A stretch of DNA of 37,048 bases from the NCBI RefSeq assembly GCF_019656315.1, contig NZ_BPLU01000004.1, forward strand, positions 1-37,048, given 5' to 3'. Positions 17,080-25,001 of this stretch are shown piece after piece. The stretch is from Flavobacterium sp. UMI-01 (GTDB lineage Bacteria; Bacteroidota; Bacteroidia; Flavobacteriales; Flavobacteriaceae). A program made the translations under genes and the position numbers. Each line of letters opens with the position of its first letter. Within the stretch, counting starts at the first letter, position 1. The notes beneath the pieces were generated by a model. That model was not told where the DNA came from, ran no database searches, and worked only from the letters and a program-made list of their open reading frames with translations.

Positions 17080-18408
17080 ATGAAAAAAATTGCTGTCTTT
17101 TTTTTTCTAGTTTTCTTAGTTTTTCCCGCTAGGGGACAGGACAGTTTTGAGTTTTTGAAAAATAAGGACAAGCTGCGTTTTTCGTTTTCATTTATTAATA
17201 ATTTGGTTTTAATTCCTGTAAAATTAAATGGTGTACCTCTCACTTTTTTGTTGGATACAGGAGTAGGGCAAACCATCGTTTTTAGTGTGGATGAAAGTAA
17301 TAATTCTCAATATAAAAATGTTGAGAAAATTAGGTTAAAGGGTTTTGGAAGTGATTATACGGCTTTAGGATTAAAATCCACAGATAATGTATTGGAAATA
17401 AAAGGGATGCAGTCACAGTCTCATTTATTGTATGTCATTCTTGGCGGGGAATTTAATTTTTCAGATCATTTGGGAGTGCCTGTCAACGGGATTATTGGGC
17501 ATAGTTTTTTTAAAAATCATTTAGTCGAAATTAATTATGCCAAAAAGCGCATTACACTTTACAAAGACACTCCAAAAAACACCAAACGAGTCTTTCGTAA
17601 ATTTACTCAGTTGCCACTAATTATCGAAAAAGATAAACCCTATGTTATGGGGAACGTCACTATTAATAATCGTTCGATTCCCGTGAAATTACTTTTAGAT
17701 GTAGGGAATAGTGATTCGGTGTGGCTTTTTGAAAATGATAAAATTAAAATTCCAACCAAAAATTTTGACGATTATTTAGGGAAAGGATTTAGCGGGGATG
17801 CTTATGGCAAACGTGCTAAAATTGAAGCTTTTCAATTAGACAATTTTACATTCAAAAGACCTATAGTAGCCTTTCCTGATTCGACTACCATTCAATATTT
17901 AAAATTTGTTCCTGGCAGAATGGGGTCAGTGGGAGGCGAAATTTTGAAAAGGTTCTCCGTAATGATAGATTATAAGAATAGTAATTTGTATTTGAAGCCC
18001 AATGGGATGTTTGCTAATCCTTTTTTATATAACAAAAGCGGTATCGAAGTAATTCATGCTGGGATGAAATTTGTAAATATTCAAGTGAACCAGAAAGCTC
18101 TTTTGATGAAAACGGCTTCGCAATTTGATTCTGACAAACCCGGAGAGCTAACGGATTTTAAATATAAATTTGAACTAAAACCCATCTTTAAGGTTGCCAG
18201 TGTGCGAGTCAATTCGCCAGCAGCTCAAAGCGGAATAAAAGAAGGTGATGTCATTGTATCTATCAATAAACACAATGCTGATAGTTATTCGTATCAAGAA
18301 TTACTAGCTATTTTAAAATCAGATGAAGAGAAATGGATAACAATGGAAGTCATTAGGAAAGGAGAAATTCTGACCTTCAAATTCAAATTAGTTTCTATTT
18401 TGGAATAA
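17080..18408 (+). CDS. Retropepsin-like aspartyl protease family protein with PDZ domain
   Basis: A 442-residue exported protein with signal peptide MKKIAVFFFLVFLVFPARG (cut near GQ). Two retropepsin-like halves carry the aspartates: LTFLLDTGVGQT (about residue 48) and VKLLLDVGNSDSVW (about residue 208). In the second half the usual DTG is DVG, so catalytic competence of that half is uncertain. A C-terminal PDZ domain spans about 355-440 (VASVRVNSPAAQSGIKEGDVIVSINKH, described in parts). The role is probably periplasmic or cell-surface proteolysis or binding. The open frame begins with GTG at 17077, but the ATG at 17080-17082 is the better start. A hairpin follows, facing the convergent DUF1573 gene. 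Confidence 0.85.
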   Translation: MKKIAVFFFLVFLVFPARGQDSFEFLKNKDKLRFSFSFINNLVLIPVKLNGVPLTFLLDTGVGQTIVFSVDESNNSQYKNVEKIRLKGFGSDYTALGLKSTDNVLEIKGMQSQSHLLYVILGGEFNFSDHLGVPVNGIIGHSFFKNHLVEINYAKKRITLYKDTPKNTKRVFRKFTQLPLIIEKDKPYVMGNVTINNRSIPVKLLLDVGNSDSVWLFENDKIKIPTKNFDDYLGKGFSGDAYGKRAKIEAFQLDNFTFKRPIVAFPDSTTIQYLKFVPGRMGSVGGEILKRFSVMIDYKNSNLYLKPNGMFANPFLYNKSGIEVIHAGMKFVNIQVNQKALLMKTASQFDSDKPGELTDFKYKFELKPIFKVASVRVNSPAAQSGIKEGDVIVSINKHNADSYSYQELLAILKSDEEKWITMEVIRKGEILTFKFKLVSILE

Positions 18409-18436
18409 AAAAAACACTCCTAAATTAAGAGTGTTT
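18404..18436 (-). terminator. Intrinsic terminator, strongest for the DUF1573 gene
   Basis: AAACACTC (18412-18419) pairs with GAGTGTTT (18429-18436) around a 9-nt loop. On the minus strand it is followed by a long T run, while on plus the T run is weak. It ends the DUF1573 transcript and may slow the convergent protease transcript. Confidence 0.75.
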
Positions 18437-18450
18437 CCTTGTTAAGTTGC

Positions 18451-18840
18451 TTATTTTTCAATAACGTCTCCTTTTATTTTTAAAGGTATTCGTCCTTCTT
18501 CAAAATTTACGGCATTGGATTCAACCGTAATGGTTTTTCGAATAGGGCCAGGAGCCATATTGTATTTAATTTCAATTTTCCCTGTCTTATTAGGAGGAAT
18601 AGGCGCTGATGGTTTGGAAAGAATCGTACAACTTGAAGTAGATTGTACAGAGTAAATCATCAAAGGGGCATTTCCAGTATTAGTAAATTCAAAAACACGA
18701 ATTCCATTATCAGTATCTTTTGAAATAGTTCCAAAATCTATAGTATTGTTTTTAGCTTTGAAATCGATTTTAGCTCCATTTTGTGCAAATCCAATACTAC
18801 AAAATAATACGAATGCGATAAAAGTGGCTAGTTTTTTCAT
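18451..18840 (-). CDS. DUF1573 domain secreted protein
   Basis: This 129-residue protein has a signal peptide MKKLATFIAFVLFCSIGFAQ, then one DUF1573 (Ig-like, HYDIN/ASH-related) domain. Typical pieces are IDFGTISKDTDNGIRVFEFTN, GNAPLMIYSVQSTSSCT and PPNKTGKIEIKYN. Such proteins are abundant in Bacteroidetes and act outside the cytoplasm, but no molecular role is established that I can state. It is monocistronic, with a well-spaced promoter candidate upstream and a terminator downstream. Confidence 0.88.
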   Translation of the reverse strand: MKKLATFIAFVLFCSIGFAQNGAKIDFKAKNNTIDFGTISKDTDNGIRVFEFTNTGNAPLMIYSVQSTSSCTILSKPSAPIPPNKTGKIEIKYNMAPGPIRKTITVESNAVNFEEGRIPLKIKGDVIEK

Positions 18841-18862
18841 TGGCTTTTGGTTTTTAATAAAG

Positions 18863-18892
18863 TAAATATACTTTGTTTTAATTAGTACACAA
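18863..18892 (-). promoter_or_regulatory. Promoter of the DUF1573 gene (-33 TTG, 19-nt spacer, -7 box)
   Basis: On the minus strand, TTG (18890-18892) is followed after 19 nt by TATATTTA (18863-18870). The -7 box TAnnTTTG has one mismatch, and the spacing is the Bacteroidetes optimum. The ATG is about 23 nt downstream. Confidence 0.5.
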
Positions 18893-18928
18893 ATTTTTAT
18901 TTCCCTTTTTATAGTGTACTTAATTATT

Positions 18929-18936
18929 TACTTTTG
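18929..18936 (+). promoter_or_regulatory. Candidate -7 promoter element for valS
   Basis: TACTTTTG matches TAnnTTTG about 97 nt before the valS ATG. A transcript from here would carry the tandem repeat at 18995-19027 in its leader. Confidence 0.4.
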
Positions 18937-18994
18937 TTCCCTTAATTGAATTACAAGAATCAGACCAAACACAAAGTTCCGGTTAATTGATTTT

Positions 18995-19027
18995 CGATTA
19001 AACAAATAACCGATTAAACAAATAAAC
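18995..19027 (+). repeat. Tandem 16-bp direct repeat in the valS leader
   Basis: CGATTAAACAAATAAC (18995-19010) is repeated directly as CGATTAAACAAATAAA (19011-19026). A third partial unit, CGAT, begins at 19028. The repeat ends seven bases before the valS start codon, where a ribosome would bind. CGGTTA (18980-18985) and TAACCG (19007-19012) could also form a hairpin across it. Confidence 0.7.
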
Positions 19028-19033
19028 GATATA

Positions 19034-21727
19034 ATGACAATTCCTGCACAATTTGACGCTAAAACTATTGAGAATAAATGGTACGAATTCTGGATGAAAA
19101 ACAATTACTTTCATTCTGTGCCAGATCATAGAACTCCTTATACAATAGTAATTCCTCCACCTAATGTAACGGGAGTCTTGCACATGGGACACATGTTGAA
19201 CAATACCATTCAAGATGTTTTGATTCGTCGTGCTCGTTTGAAAGGATTCAACGCTTGTTGGGTTCCTGGAACAGACCACGCTTCGATTGCCACTGAGGCT
19301 AAGGTTGTGGCTAAGTTAAAAGCAGAAGGAATCAATAAAAATGATTTGTCACGTGAGGAATTCTTAAAGCACGCTTGGGATTGGACTGAAAAATATGGTG
19401 GAACTATTTTAGAACAATTAAAACAATTGGGGTGTTCTTGTGATTGGGAACGTACCAAGTTCACGATGGATCCTGATATGTCAGCTTCGGTGATTAAATC
19501 ATTTGTAGATTTATACAACAAAGGCTTGATTTACCGTGGATACCGAATGGTTAACTGGGACCCAGAGGCTAAAACGACTTTGTCTGATGAAGAAGTTATT
19601 TTTGAAGAACGACAAGGGAAATTATTTTTCCTAAAATATAAAATCCTCTCCCCAGCCCCCTCCGAAGGAGAGGGAGCTGATATGCTTATCTCCCCTCCTT
19701 CGGAGGGGTTGGGGGAGGAATATTTGACAGTAGCAACAACACGTCCAGAAACCATTTTTGGAGATACCGCTATTTGTATCAATCCAAATGACGAACGTTT
19801 TACACATTTGAAAGGAAAAAAAGCCATTGTACCTATTTGTGGTCGTGTGATTCCTATTATCGAAGATGACTATGTAGATATCGAATTTGGAACAGGTTGT
19901 TTGAAAGTGACGCCTGCACACGATATGAATGACAAAACACTAGGGGAGAAGCACAACTTGGAAATTATTGATATTTTCAACGATGATGCGACTTTGAATA
20001 GTTTTGGTTTGCATTACCAAGGGCAAGACCGTTTTGCGGTTCGTGAAGCAATTGCTAAAGAATTAGAAGCTAACGGTGATTTGGCCAAAACCGAAATCCA
20101 TTTGAATAAAGTGGGAACTTCTGAAAGAACCAAAGCAGTAATCGAACCTCGTTTGTCTGACCAATGGTTCTTGAAAATGGAAGAATTGGTTAAACCAGCT
20201 ATCAAATCCGTTTTGGAGGATGGCGATATTAAGTTGCACCCAAAACGTTTTGAAAATACCTATGCGCATTGGTTAAATAATATTCGCGATTGGAATATCT
20301 CACGTCAACTGTGGTGGGGACAACAAATTCCAGCCTATTTTTATGGAGATGGAAAAGAAGATTTTGTAGTGGCTGAAAACATCGAAGATGCTTTGGCTTT
20401 AGCCAAAGAAAAAACTGCTAACTCCCAGCTTCAAGTTTCTGACTTAAAACAAGACGCTGATGCCCTTGACACTTGGTTTTCGTCTTGGTTGTGGCCAATG
20501 TCTGTTTTTGGCGGAATCATGAATCCTGAAAGTGAAGATTTTAAATATTATTATCCAACCAATGACTTGGTGACAGGACCCGATATTTTGTTTTTCTGGG
20601 TGGCGCGTATGATTATTGCGGGATATGAGTATGCAGGTGAAAAACCATTTACCAATGTGTATTTGACAGGTTTGGTACGCGACAAACAAAGACGTAAAAT
20701 GTCTAAATCATTAGGGAACTCTCCAGAACCTTTAGAATTGATTGAGAAATTTGGTGCTGATGGTGTTCGTGTAGGATTGTTATTGAGTGCTTCGGCAGGA
20801 AATGACATCATGTTTGACGAGGAATTGTGCAATCAAGGAAAAGCTTTTTCGAACAAAATCTGGAATGCTTTCAAATTGATTAAAGGTTGGGAAGTGTCTG
20901 AAACGATTCCGCAACCTGAATCTTCAAAAGTGGCTATTGAATGGTATGAGGCGAAGTTTCAACAAACCCTGGCTGAGATAGAAGATAATTTCGATAAATA
21001 CAGAATTTCTGAGGCTTTAATGGGAATCTATAAATTGGTTTGGGATGATTTCTGTTCTTGGTTCTTAGAAATGATTAAACCAGGATACCAACAACCAATT
21101 GACAGCACGACTTTTGCGAAAGCGATAGAAATGTTGGAAAACAACCTGAAATTATTGCACCCATTTATGCCTTTCTTGACAGAGGAAATTTGGCAGCACA
21201 TTACTGAACGAACTACTGAAGAAGCGCTTATCGTTTCAACTTGGCCAGAATCAAAACCGTTTAATGCGAGTTTGATAACTGATTTTGAAGGGACTATCGA
21301 AGTGATTTCTGGAATTCGTACCATTCGTAAAGACAAAAACATTCCGTTCAAAGATGCCATTGATTTAAAAGTTATTAATAACGAAAATTTAACGGCTTAT
21401 TTTGATACGATAATTGCTAAATTAGGGAATATATCAACCATAGAATATGTTTCAGACAAGGTGGATGGCGCACTTTCATTTAGAGTAAAATCAAATGAAT
21501 ACTTTATTCCTATTTCAGGTAATATTGACGTGGAGGCCGAAATTGTTAAATTAACGGAAGAACTTAAATACACCCAAGGCTTTTTGAAATCGGTACAAAA
21601 TAAACTTTCGAACGAAAAATTTGTAGCAGGTGCTCCTGAAAAAGTGATTGCTATGGAGCGTAAAAAAGAAGCCGATGCTTTGGCAAAAATCGCAACAATT
21701 GAGCAAAGTTTAGCTGTTTTGAAATAA
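19034..21727 (+). CDS. valS: Valyl-tRNA synthetase carrying an in-frame repeat-derived insert
   Basis: The 897-residue class I enzyme charges tRNA-Val and edits mischarged tRNA. The N-terminus is MTIPAQFDAKTIENKWYEFW. The HIGH motif is HMGH at 50-53, the editing-domain entry is TVATTRPETIFGDTA, and the KMSKS loop is KMSKS at 555-559. The WWGQQIPAYFY segment, an anticodon-binding domain and a C-terminal coiled-coil (about 830-897) are all present. Residues about 204-229 (SPAPSEGEGADML, then SPPSEGLGEE) do not look like ValRS. They are encoded exactly by the GC-rich inverted repeat at 19644-19720, and ordinary ValRS has only a short loop here. The reading frame is kept. Since valS is essential, the enzyme is presumably active. 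It is monocistronic with a clear terminator. Confidence 0.97.
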   Translation: MTIPAQFDAKTIENKWYEFWMKNNYFHSVPDHRTPYTIVIPPPNVTGVLHMGHMLNNTIQDVLIRRARLKGFNACWVPGTDHASIATEAKVVAKLKAEGINKNDLSREEFLKHAWDWTEKYGGTILEQLKQLGCSCDWERTKFTMDPDMSASVIKSFVDLYNKGLIYRGYRMVNWDPEAKTTLSDEEVIFEERQGKLFFLKYKILSPAPSEGEGADMLISPPSEGLGEEYLTVATTRPETIFGDTAICINPNDERFTHLKGKKAIVPICGRVIPIIEDDYVDIEFGTGCLKVTPAHDMNDKTLGEKHNLEIIDIFNDDATLNSFGLHYQGQDRFAVREAIAKELEANGDLAKTEIHLNKVGTSERTKAVIEPRLSDQWFLKMEELVKPAIKSVLEDGDIKLHPKRFENTYAHWLNNIRDWNISRQLWWGQQIPAYFYGDGKEDFVVAENIEDALALAKEKTANSQLQVSDLKQDADALDTWFSSWLWPMSVFGGIMNPESEDFKYYYPTNDLVTGPDILFFWVARMIIAGYEYAGEKPFTNVYLTGLVRDKQRRKMSKSLGNSPEPLELIEKFGADGVRVGLLLSASAGNDIMFDEELCNQGKAFSNKIWNAFKLIKGWEVSETIPQPESSKVAIEWYEAKFQQTLAEIEDNFDKYRISEALMGIYKLVWDDFCSWFLEMIKPGYQQPIDSTTFAKAIEMLENNLKLLHPFMPFLTEEIWQHITERTTEEALIVSTWPESKPFNASLITDFEGTIEVISGIRTIRKDKNIPFKDAIDLKVINNENLTAYFDTIIAKLGNISTIEYVSDKVDGALSFRVKSNEYFIPISGNIDVEAEIVKLTEELKYTQGFLKSVQNKLSNEKFVAGAPEKVIAMERKKEADALAKIATIEQSLAVLK
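19644..19720. repeat. GC-rich inverted-repeat (REPIN-like) element inserted in-frame in valS
   Basis: The left arm (19644-19675) contains CTCTCCCCAGCCCCCTCCG and AAGGAGAGGG. The right arm (19690-19720) contains CTCCCCTCC-TTC-GGAGGGG, then TTGGGGGAGGA. The right arm is close to the reverse complement of the left, separated by about 14 nt, so the whole can fold into one long hairpin. Each arm also forms its own small hairpin. It is strikingly GC-rich within an AT-rich gene. A diverged relative lies at 14691-14880. Confidence 0.8.
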
Positions 21728-21750
21728 ATAGTAATATAGTACTAAACAAA

Positions 21751-21777
21751 AAAAATCCCGAAATTTTCGGGATTTTT
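21751..21777. terminator. Bidirectional intrinsic terminator between valS and the outer-membrane protein gene
   Basis: ATCCCGAA pairs with TTCGGGAT around a tiny loop, with A and T runs extending the stem on both sides. It can terminate both convergent transcripts. Confidence 0.88.
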
Positions 21778-21811
21778 GCGTTTTATCACTTTAGATTGGG
21801 ATAGCTTTTTT

Positions 21812-24538
21812 TTAGTTCATTTTTTTTCCAGCAAAATCCTGGAATTTATACATTAAAGAAAACATTACATAACGTTTTAAAACCGTGTTTTCAGTGTCGT
21901 AAACAGCCGTAGGTGTAATCGTTCTAGAAGTACTTTGGTTTTGATTAAGGATATCATAAACTTTTACTTTGAAAGTTAATTTATCCTCGTAAAACTTATA
22001 AGATAGGCTGGTGTTCCAGAGGTAAAAACCTTTTTTGAATCCTCCAGATAAATTGGAGTTATAAGTATATCCAAAATCATTACCGAATACAAAATGTTTA
22101 GACCAATAATTAGTGGTTTCAACATTAAAGGCATGCATGGTATTTGAACGAGAGCCTATAGAAGTATTGTCATACTTGGTTTTGTCTTTTGCAAAACGAT
22201 AAGAGGGCTTAATACTGAATAATTCTCCATAATCAAATCCTAATTGTAGCTCAGGAGAAATACGCATGGTTTTAGCGACATACAATTTTGAATTGATAAA
22301 CTTATCTACATTAAATTGATTATTCATCCTTAGCTCAAAACTGAATTTTTGTGCATCTTTTTTTATAGATTTATTCCAATTCATATCCAAACGAGCTTCA
22401 TAGGTTCCAAATACATTTTCATAAGTTGTAAAACGTTTTCCGCTTTGATCAAAATCAGATGAAGAAACAATATTAATATCTACATAATTAAATCTGGTAT
22501 AGATATAAAAACCGGAACGTGTTTTGTAGTCATAATTTTGAAAACCCAGGGTTCCATTATGGTATTTTTTTAATCTTAAGTCTGGATTTCCAACAATTGT
22601 ATTTAATGGATTTTCAAGATTTACAACTGCTAAAAAATTATCCGCCCGAGGAAAACCATAGCCACTTTCGTAGTTGAATTGTGTCCTTTTAGTATCCGAA
22701 AATTTATAGGCATAAAATAGATTAGCGTCGGGAACGATGAAGTTTTTGTTCCAGTTGGTTTTAGTACCTAAATACAATGACTGAAAATCAGCATTGATAA
22801 AAAAAGCATTTACGTCGGCATATAAATCATACTTCTTTTTTTGGATTTGAATACCTAATGAGGGCCTAATTTGAAATTTGGAAGATGCAATAAAATTGGT
22901 CATTGATTCATTTAGATTGTCATAAATTCCCGTATTTGTATCGGCATCATACGTTTTCTTATCGTCTGTTATTTTTTCAATATAGGAGGAAACATTAAAA
23001 GTGATTTTCAAGGAATCTGTAATAGGTTCAATAAATCTGATGGATGCTGTATATTTATCTCTTTGTTGTGCCGATTGTGCCGATTGATCCCGAATATCGT
23101 CGTTGTTGTTACCTTGTAAATAAAGGGTAGCGGATTTAATTAATGAATTGGTCTCGTTTTTAGAATTTTCATTTTTAAAATCGGTGGTGAAATAGCGTCC
23201 TTTTTTCTTTAATCTTTTAAATAACGAAATGTAATTATCAAAACTATTGTTGTCGTTTTCAATTTCATTATGATAATCTTGGGTATTGATGAGTTGATTG
23301 GAATCGTCCTTTGTTGTACTACTCTGGTCAATAGTTGTTTTGGTTATTCCTTTTTTAAATTTCGGAATTATTTGGATTCTAGTCATAGGATTTATATCCC
23401 ATTCAAAGTTGAGGTCTAGGTCATGTCCATTGAATACCTTCTGAGTTTTTGAAGTCGATTCTGTCAATTGTGAACCTTCGGATAAAATTAATAGTTCGGT
23501 AGTTTTATTTTTGTTTTCTGAATCTGAATTAGTAAAATAATAATTTCCATTCGTTTTATTTCCCTTGAACCATTCATCGGCAAAATTTATTCCAATTAAA
23601 TTTGATTTGATGATTCCGTTACCTCTACCAATGACAGGCGCACGAGAGCCGTAATTTCGGCGGCTTCCCATATTATCAAAAACTTCATCCATGGAAAAAC
23701 CAGTGGCGTTGATATTATTTGATGAAGCCAAAAAACTAATCCTGCGTTTGTCCTTAAAATAACTCATTATAGCACTGCTTTCATAGCGATCAGCTGTACC
23801 ATAGCCTCCCATAAACTTCCCAAAAAAACCTTTGTTTTTGTCTTTTTCAATGGTCAAGTTTATTGAAGATTCATTAGATCTAGCCGTTTGTTTGGTAAAC
23901 TCTTCTTCTTTTGTTTTTTTATCTGAGACTTGTACTTTTTTGATAATTTCGGCAGGGAGATTTTGAATCGCAATTTTACCATCTTCACCAAAGAATGTTT
24001 TTCCGTTAACCAATAATTGAGTTACGGGCTTTCCATTAATCGTGATGTTTTTGTCGGCGTCGATTTCTACTCCTGGAAGTTGTTTCAGTAAAGTCTCTAC
24101 ATTGGCATCTGGACGTGTTTTAAACGAGGATACATTGAATTCTAAAGTGTCTTTTTTGACTCGAACCGGAGGAGCTGTGGTCTGAATAACCACTTCGTTA
24201 AGTGAATTTAACTCCGTTAGTTCTAAATTGCCAAAGTCGATACTTTTAGTTAAAGACTCACAAGTTTTTGAATATTCTTGATAGCCTTCGGCGGAAATTT
24301 TTAGAATATGATTTTGTGAACTTGGTTTGGTTTGTAATTTGAACAATCCGTTTTTATCTGAAATGGTATATTCAACGACAGCTGAATCTTTTGGATTTAT
24401 AATGTAAATAGTAGCTGATTCAATGGGTGAATTTAAATTGCCTTTTACAATTTTGCCATTGAGAGTAATATTGTTTTGTGCCAATGAAGAGTAGAAGCAA
24501 AGTAATAGGAAAAAGAGAAGGGTTTGTTTTTTTATCAT
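21812..24538 (-). CDS. TonB-dependent receptor-like outer-membrane beta-barrel protein
   Basis: The 908-residue protein has a signal peptide MIKKQTLLFFLLLCFYSSLAQ. Residues about 24-110 form a carboxypeptidase-regulatory-like beta-sandwich (LNGKIVKGNLNSPIESATIY...GLFKLQTKPSS). A plug-like segment at about 115-215 contains LLKQLPGVEIDADKNITING and NGKTFFGEDGKIAI. A large beta-barrel with many Tyr/Asn/Phe-rich strands follows to the C-terminus. This layout is the Bacteroidetes outer-membrane beta-barrel family related to TonB receptors (without a SusD partner here). The substrate is not visible from sequence, and no neighbouring transport gene points to one. A perfect -7 box lies upstream at 24593-24600. 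The gene is monocistronic. Confidence 0.85.
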   Translation of the reverse strand: MIKKQTLLFFLLLCFYSSLAQNNITLNGKIVKGNLNSPIESATIYIINPKDSAVVEYTISDKNGLFKLQTKPSSQNHILKISAEGYQEYSKTCESLTKSIDFGNLELTELNSLNEVVIQTTAPPVRVKKDTLEFNVSSFKTRPDANVETLLKQLPGVEIDADKNITINGKPVTQLLVNGKTFFGEDGKIAIQNLPAEIIKKVQVSDKKTKEEEFTKQTARSNESSINLTIEKDKNKGFFGKFMGGYGTADRYESSAIMSYFKDKRRISFLASSNNINATGFSMDEVFDNMGSRRNYGSRAPVIGRGNGIIKSNLIGINFADEWFKGNKTNGNYYFTNSDSENKNKTTELLILSEGSQLTESTSKTQKVFNGHDLDLNFEWDINPMTRIQIIPKFKKGITKTTIDQSSTTKDDSNQLINTQDYHNEIENDNNSFDNYISLFKRLKKKGRYFTTDFKNENSKNETNSLIKSATLYLQGNNNDDIRDQSAQSAQQRDKYTASIRFIEPITDSLKITFNVSSYIEKITDDKKTYDADTNTGIYDNLNESMTNFIASSKFQIRPSLGIQIQKKKYDLYADVNAFFINADFQSLYLGTKTNWNKNFIVPDANLFYAYKFSDTKRTQFNYESGYGFPRADNFLAVVNLENPLNTIVGNPDLRLKKYHNGTLGFQNYDYKTRSGFYIYTRFNYVDINIVSSSDFDQSGKRFTTYENVFGTYEARLDMNWNKSIKKDAQKFSFELRMNNQFNVDKFINSKLYVAKTMRISPELQLGFDYGELFSIKPSYRFAKDKTKYDNTSIGSRSNTMHAFNVETTNYWSKHFVFGNDFGYTYNSNLSGGFKKGFYLWNTSLSYKFYEDKLTFKVKVYDILNQNQSTSRTITPTAVYDTENTVLKRYVMFSLMYKFQDFAGKKMN

Positions 24539-24592
24539 CTTATGAAGTATAGTTTTTTAGTTGTTCACGAATGTAGAGATAACAAACTTTCT

Positions 24593-24600
24593 CAAATGTA
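24593..24600 (-). promoter_or_regulatory. Candidate -7 promoter element for the TonB receptor-like gene
   Basis: The minus strand reads TACATTTG, a perfect TAnnTTTG match, about 55 nt before the ATG at 24538. No TTG at ideal spacing. Confidence 0.4.
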
Positions 24601-24758
24601 AATTATAGGTCATTTACTATAAAACAGTGCGTTTTGTAAGGTAATTTTATAATATTATTTGTTGTTAAGTAAAAGTAAGAGTGAACTTACGGTGCTTTCA
24701 CTCATTTTAGGGAATTAACTGTTTATAAATAATTGATCTTATTTGGACATCTGTATGA

Positions 24759-24911
24759 ATGCGATTATTGAAGACTTGTTGTAGTACTACTAATAATCCA
24801 TTTGATGTAGGTTTTATAGCAAAGGCTTCGAGGCTGTATAGATGTTTGATAGGTGGAAGTAAGCAACAATATTGGGTAACACCAAAAATTAGTTTGGAAG
24901 AAATTGTCTAA
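24759..24911 (+). CDS. Possible 50-residue ORF or coding remnant
   Basis: The frame from ATG 24759 reads MRLLKTCCSTTNNPFDVGFI, followed by AKASRLYRCLIGGSKQQYWV and TPKISLEEIV, then TAA. The amino-acid composition is protein-like (balanced charges, W, Y, a SLEEIV helix end), unlike most chance AT-rich frames. There is no recognisable ribosome-binding site, and I do not recognise a family. It may be a real small gene, a fragment of a decayed one, or chance. An overlapping minus-strand frame runs through the terminator and looks less plausible. Confidence 0.25.
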   Translation: MRLLKTCCSTTNNPFDVGFIAKASRLYRCLIGGSKQQYWVTPKISLEEIV

Positions 24912-24933
24912 TGTGAATAGTAGAATAGTTTGT

Positions 24934-24980
24934 TTAAAAAAAATCCCAATGCTGTTTTGTGACAACATTGGGATGTTTTT
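24934..24980 (-). terminator. Intrinsic terminator of the siderophore receptor gene
   Basis: ATCCCAATG (24943-24951) pairs with CATTGGGAT (24966-24974). On the minus strand the stem is followed by a run of eight T. A shorter T run on plus makes it partly bidirectional. Confidence 0.85.
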
Positions 24981-25001
24981 TGATAACGAAATCGATGAGG
25001 T

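Larger units (their letters stand above)
24539..25001. other. 463-bp intergenic region between two outer-membrane receptor genes
   Basis: The region holds the promoter of the 21812-24538 gene near its left end and the terminator of the siderophore receptor at its right end. Between them is a possible 50-codon ORF (24759-24911). A 10-bp palindrome GTAGTACTAC sits at 24781-24790. Nothing else is supported. Confidence 0.5.

Noticed and set aside
19531..19921. Two antisense frames inside valS with PSEG/GGGWG-type peptides
   Set aside because: They are the reverse reading of valS and its palindromic insert, with no independent coding evidence.
24765..24968. 67-residue minus-strand frame
   Set aside because: It runs through the strong terminator hairpin, has low-complexity AT-rich composition and no family resemblance.
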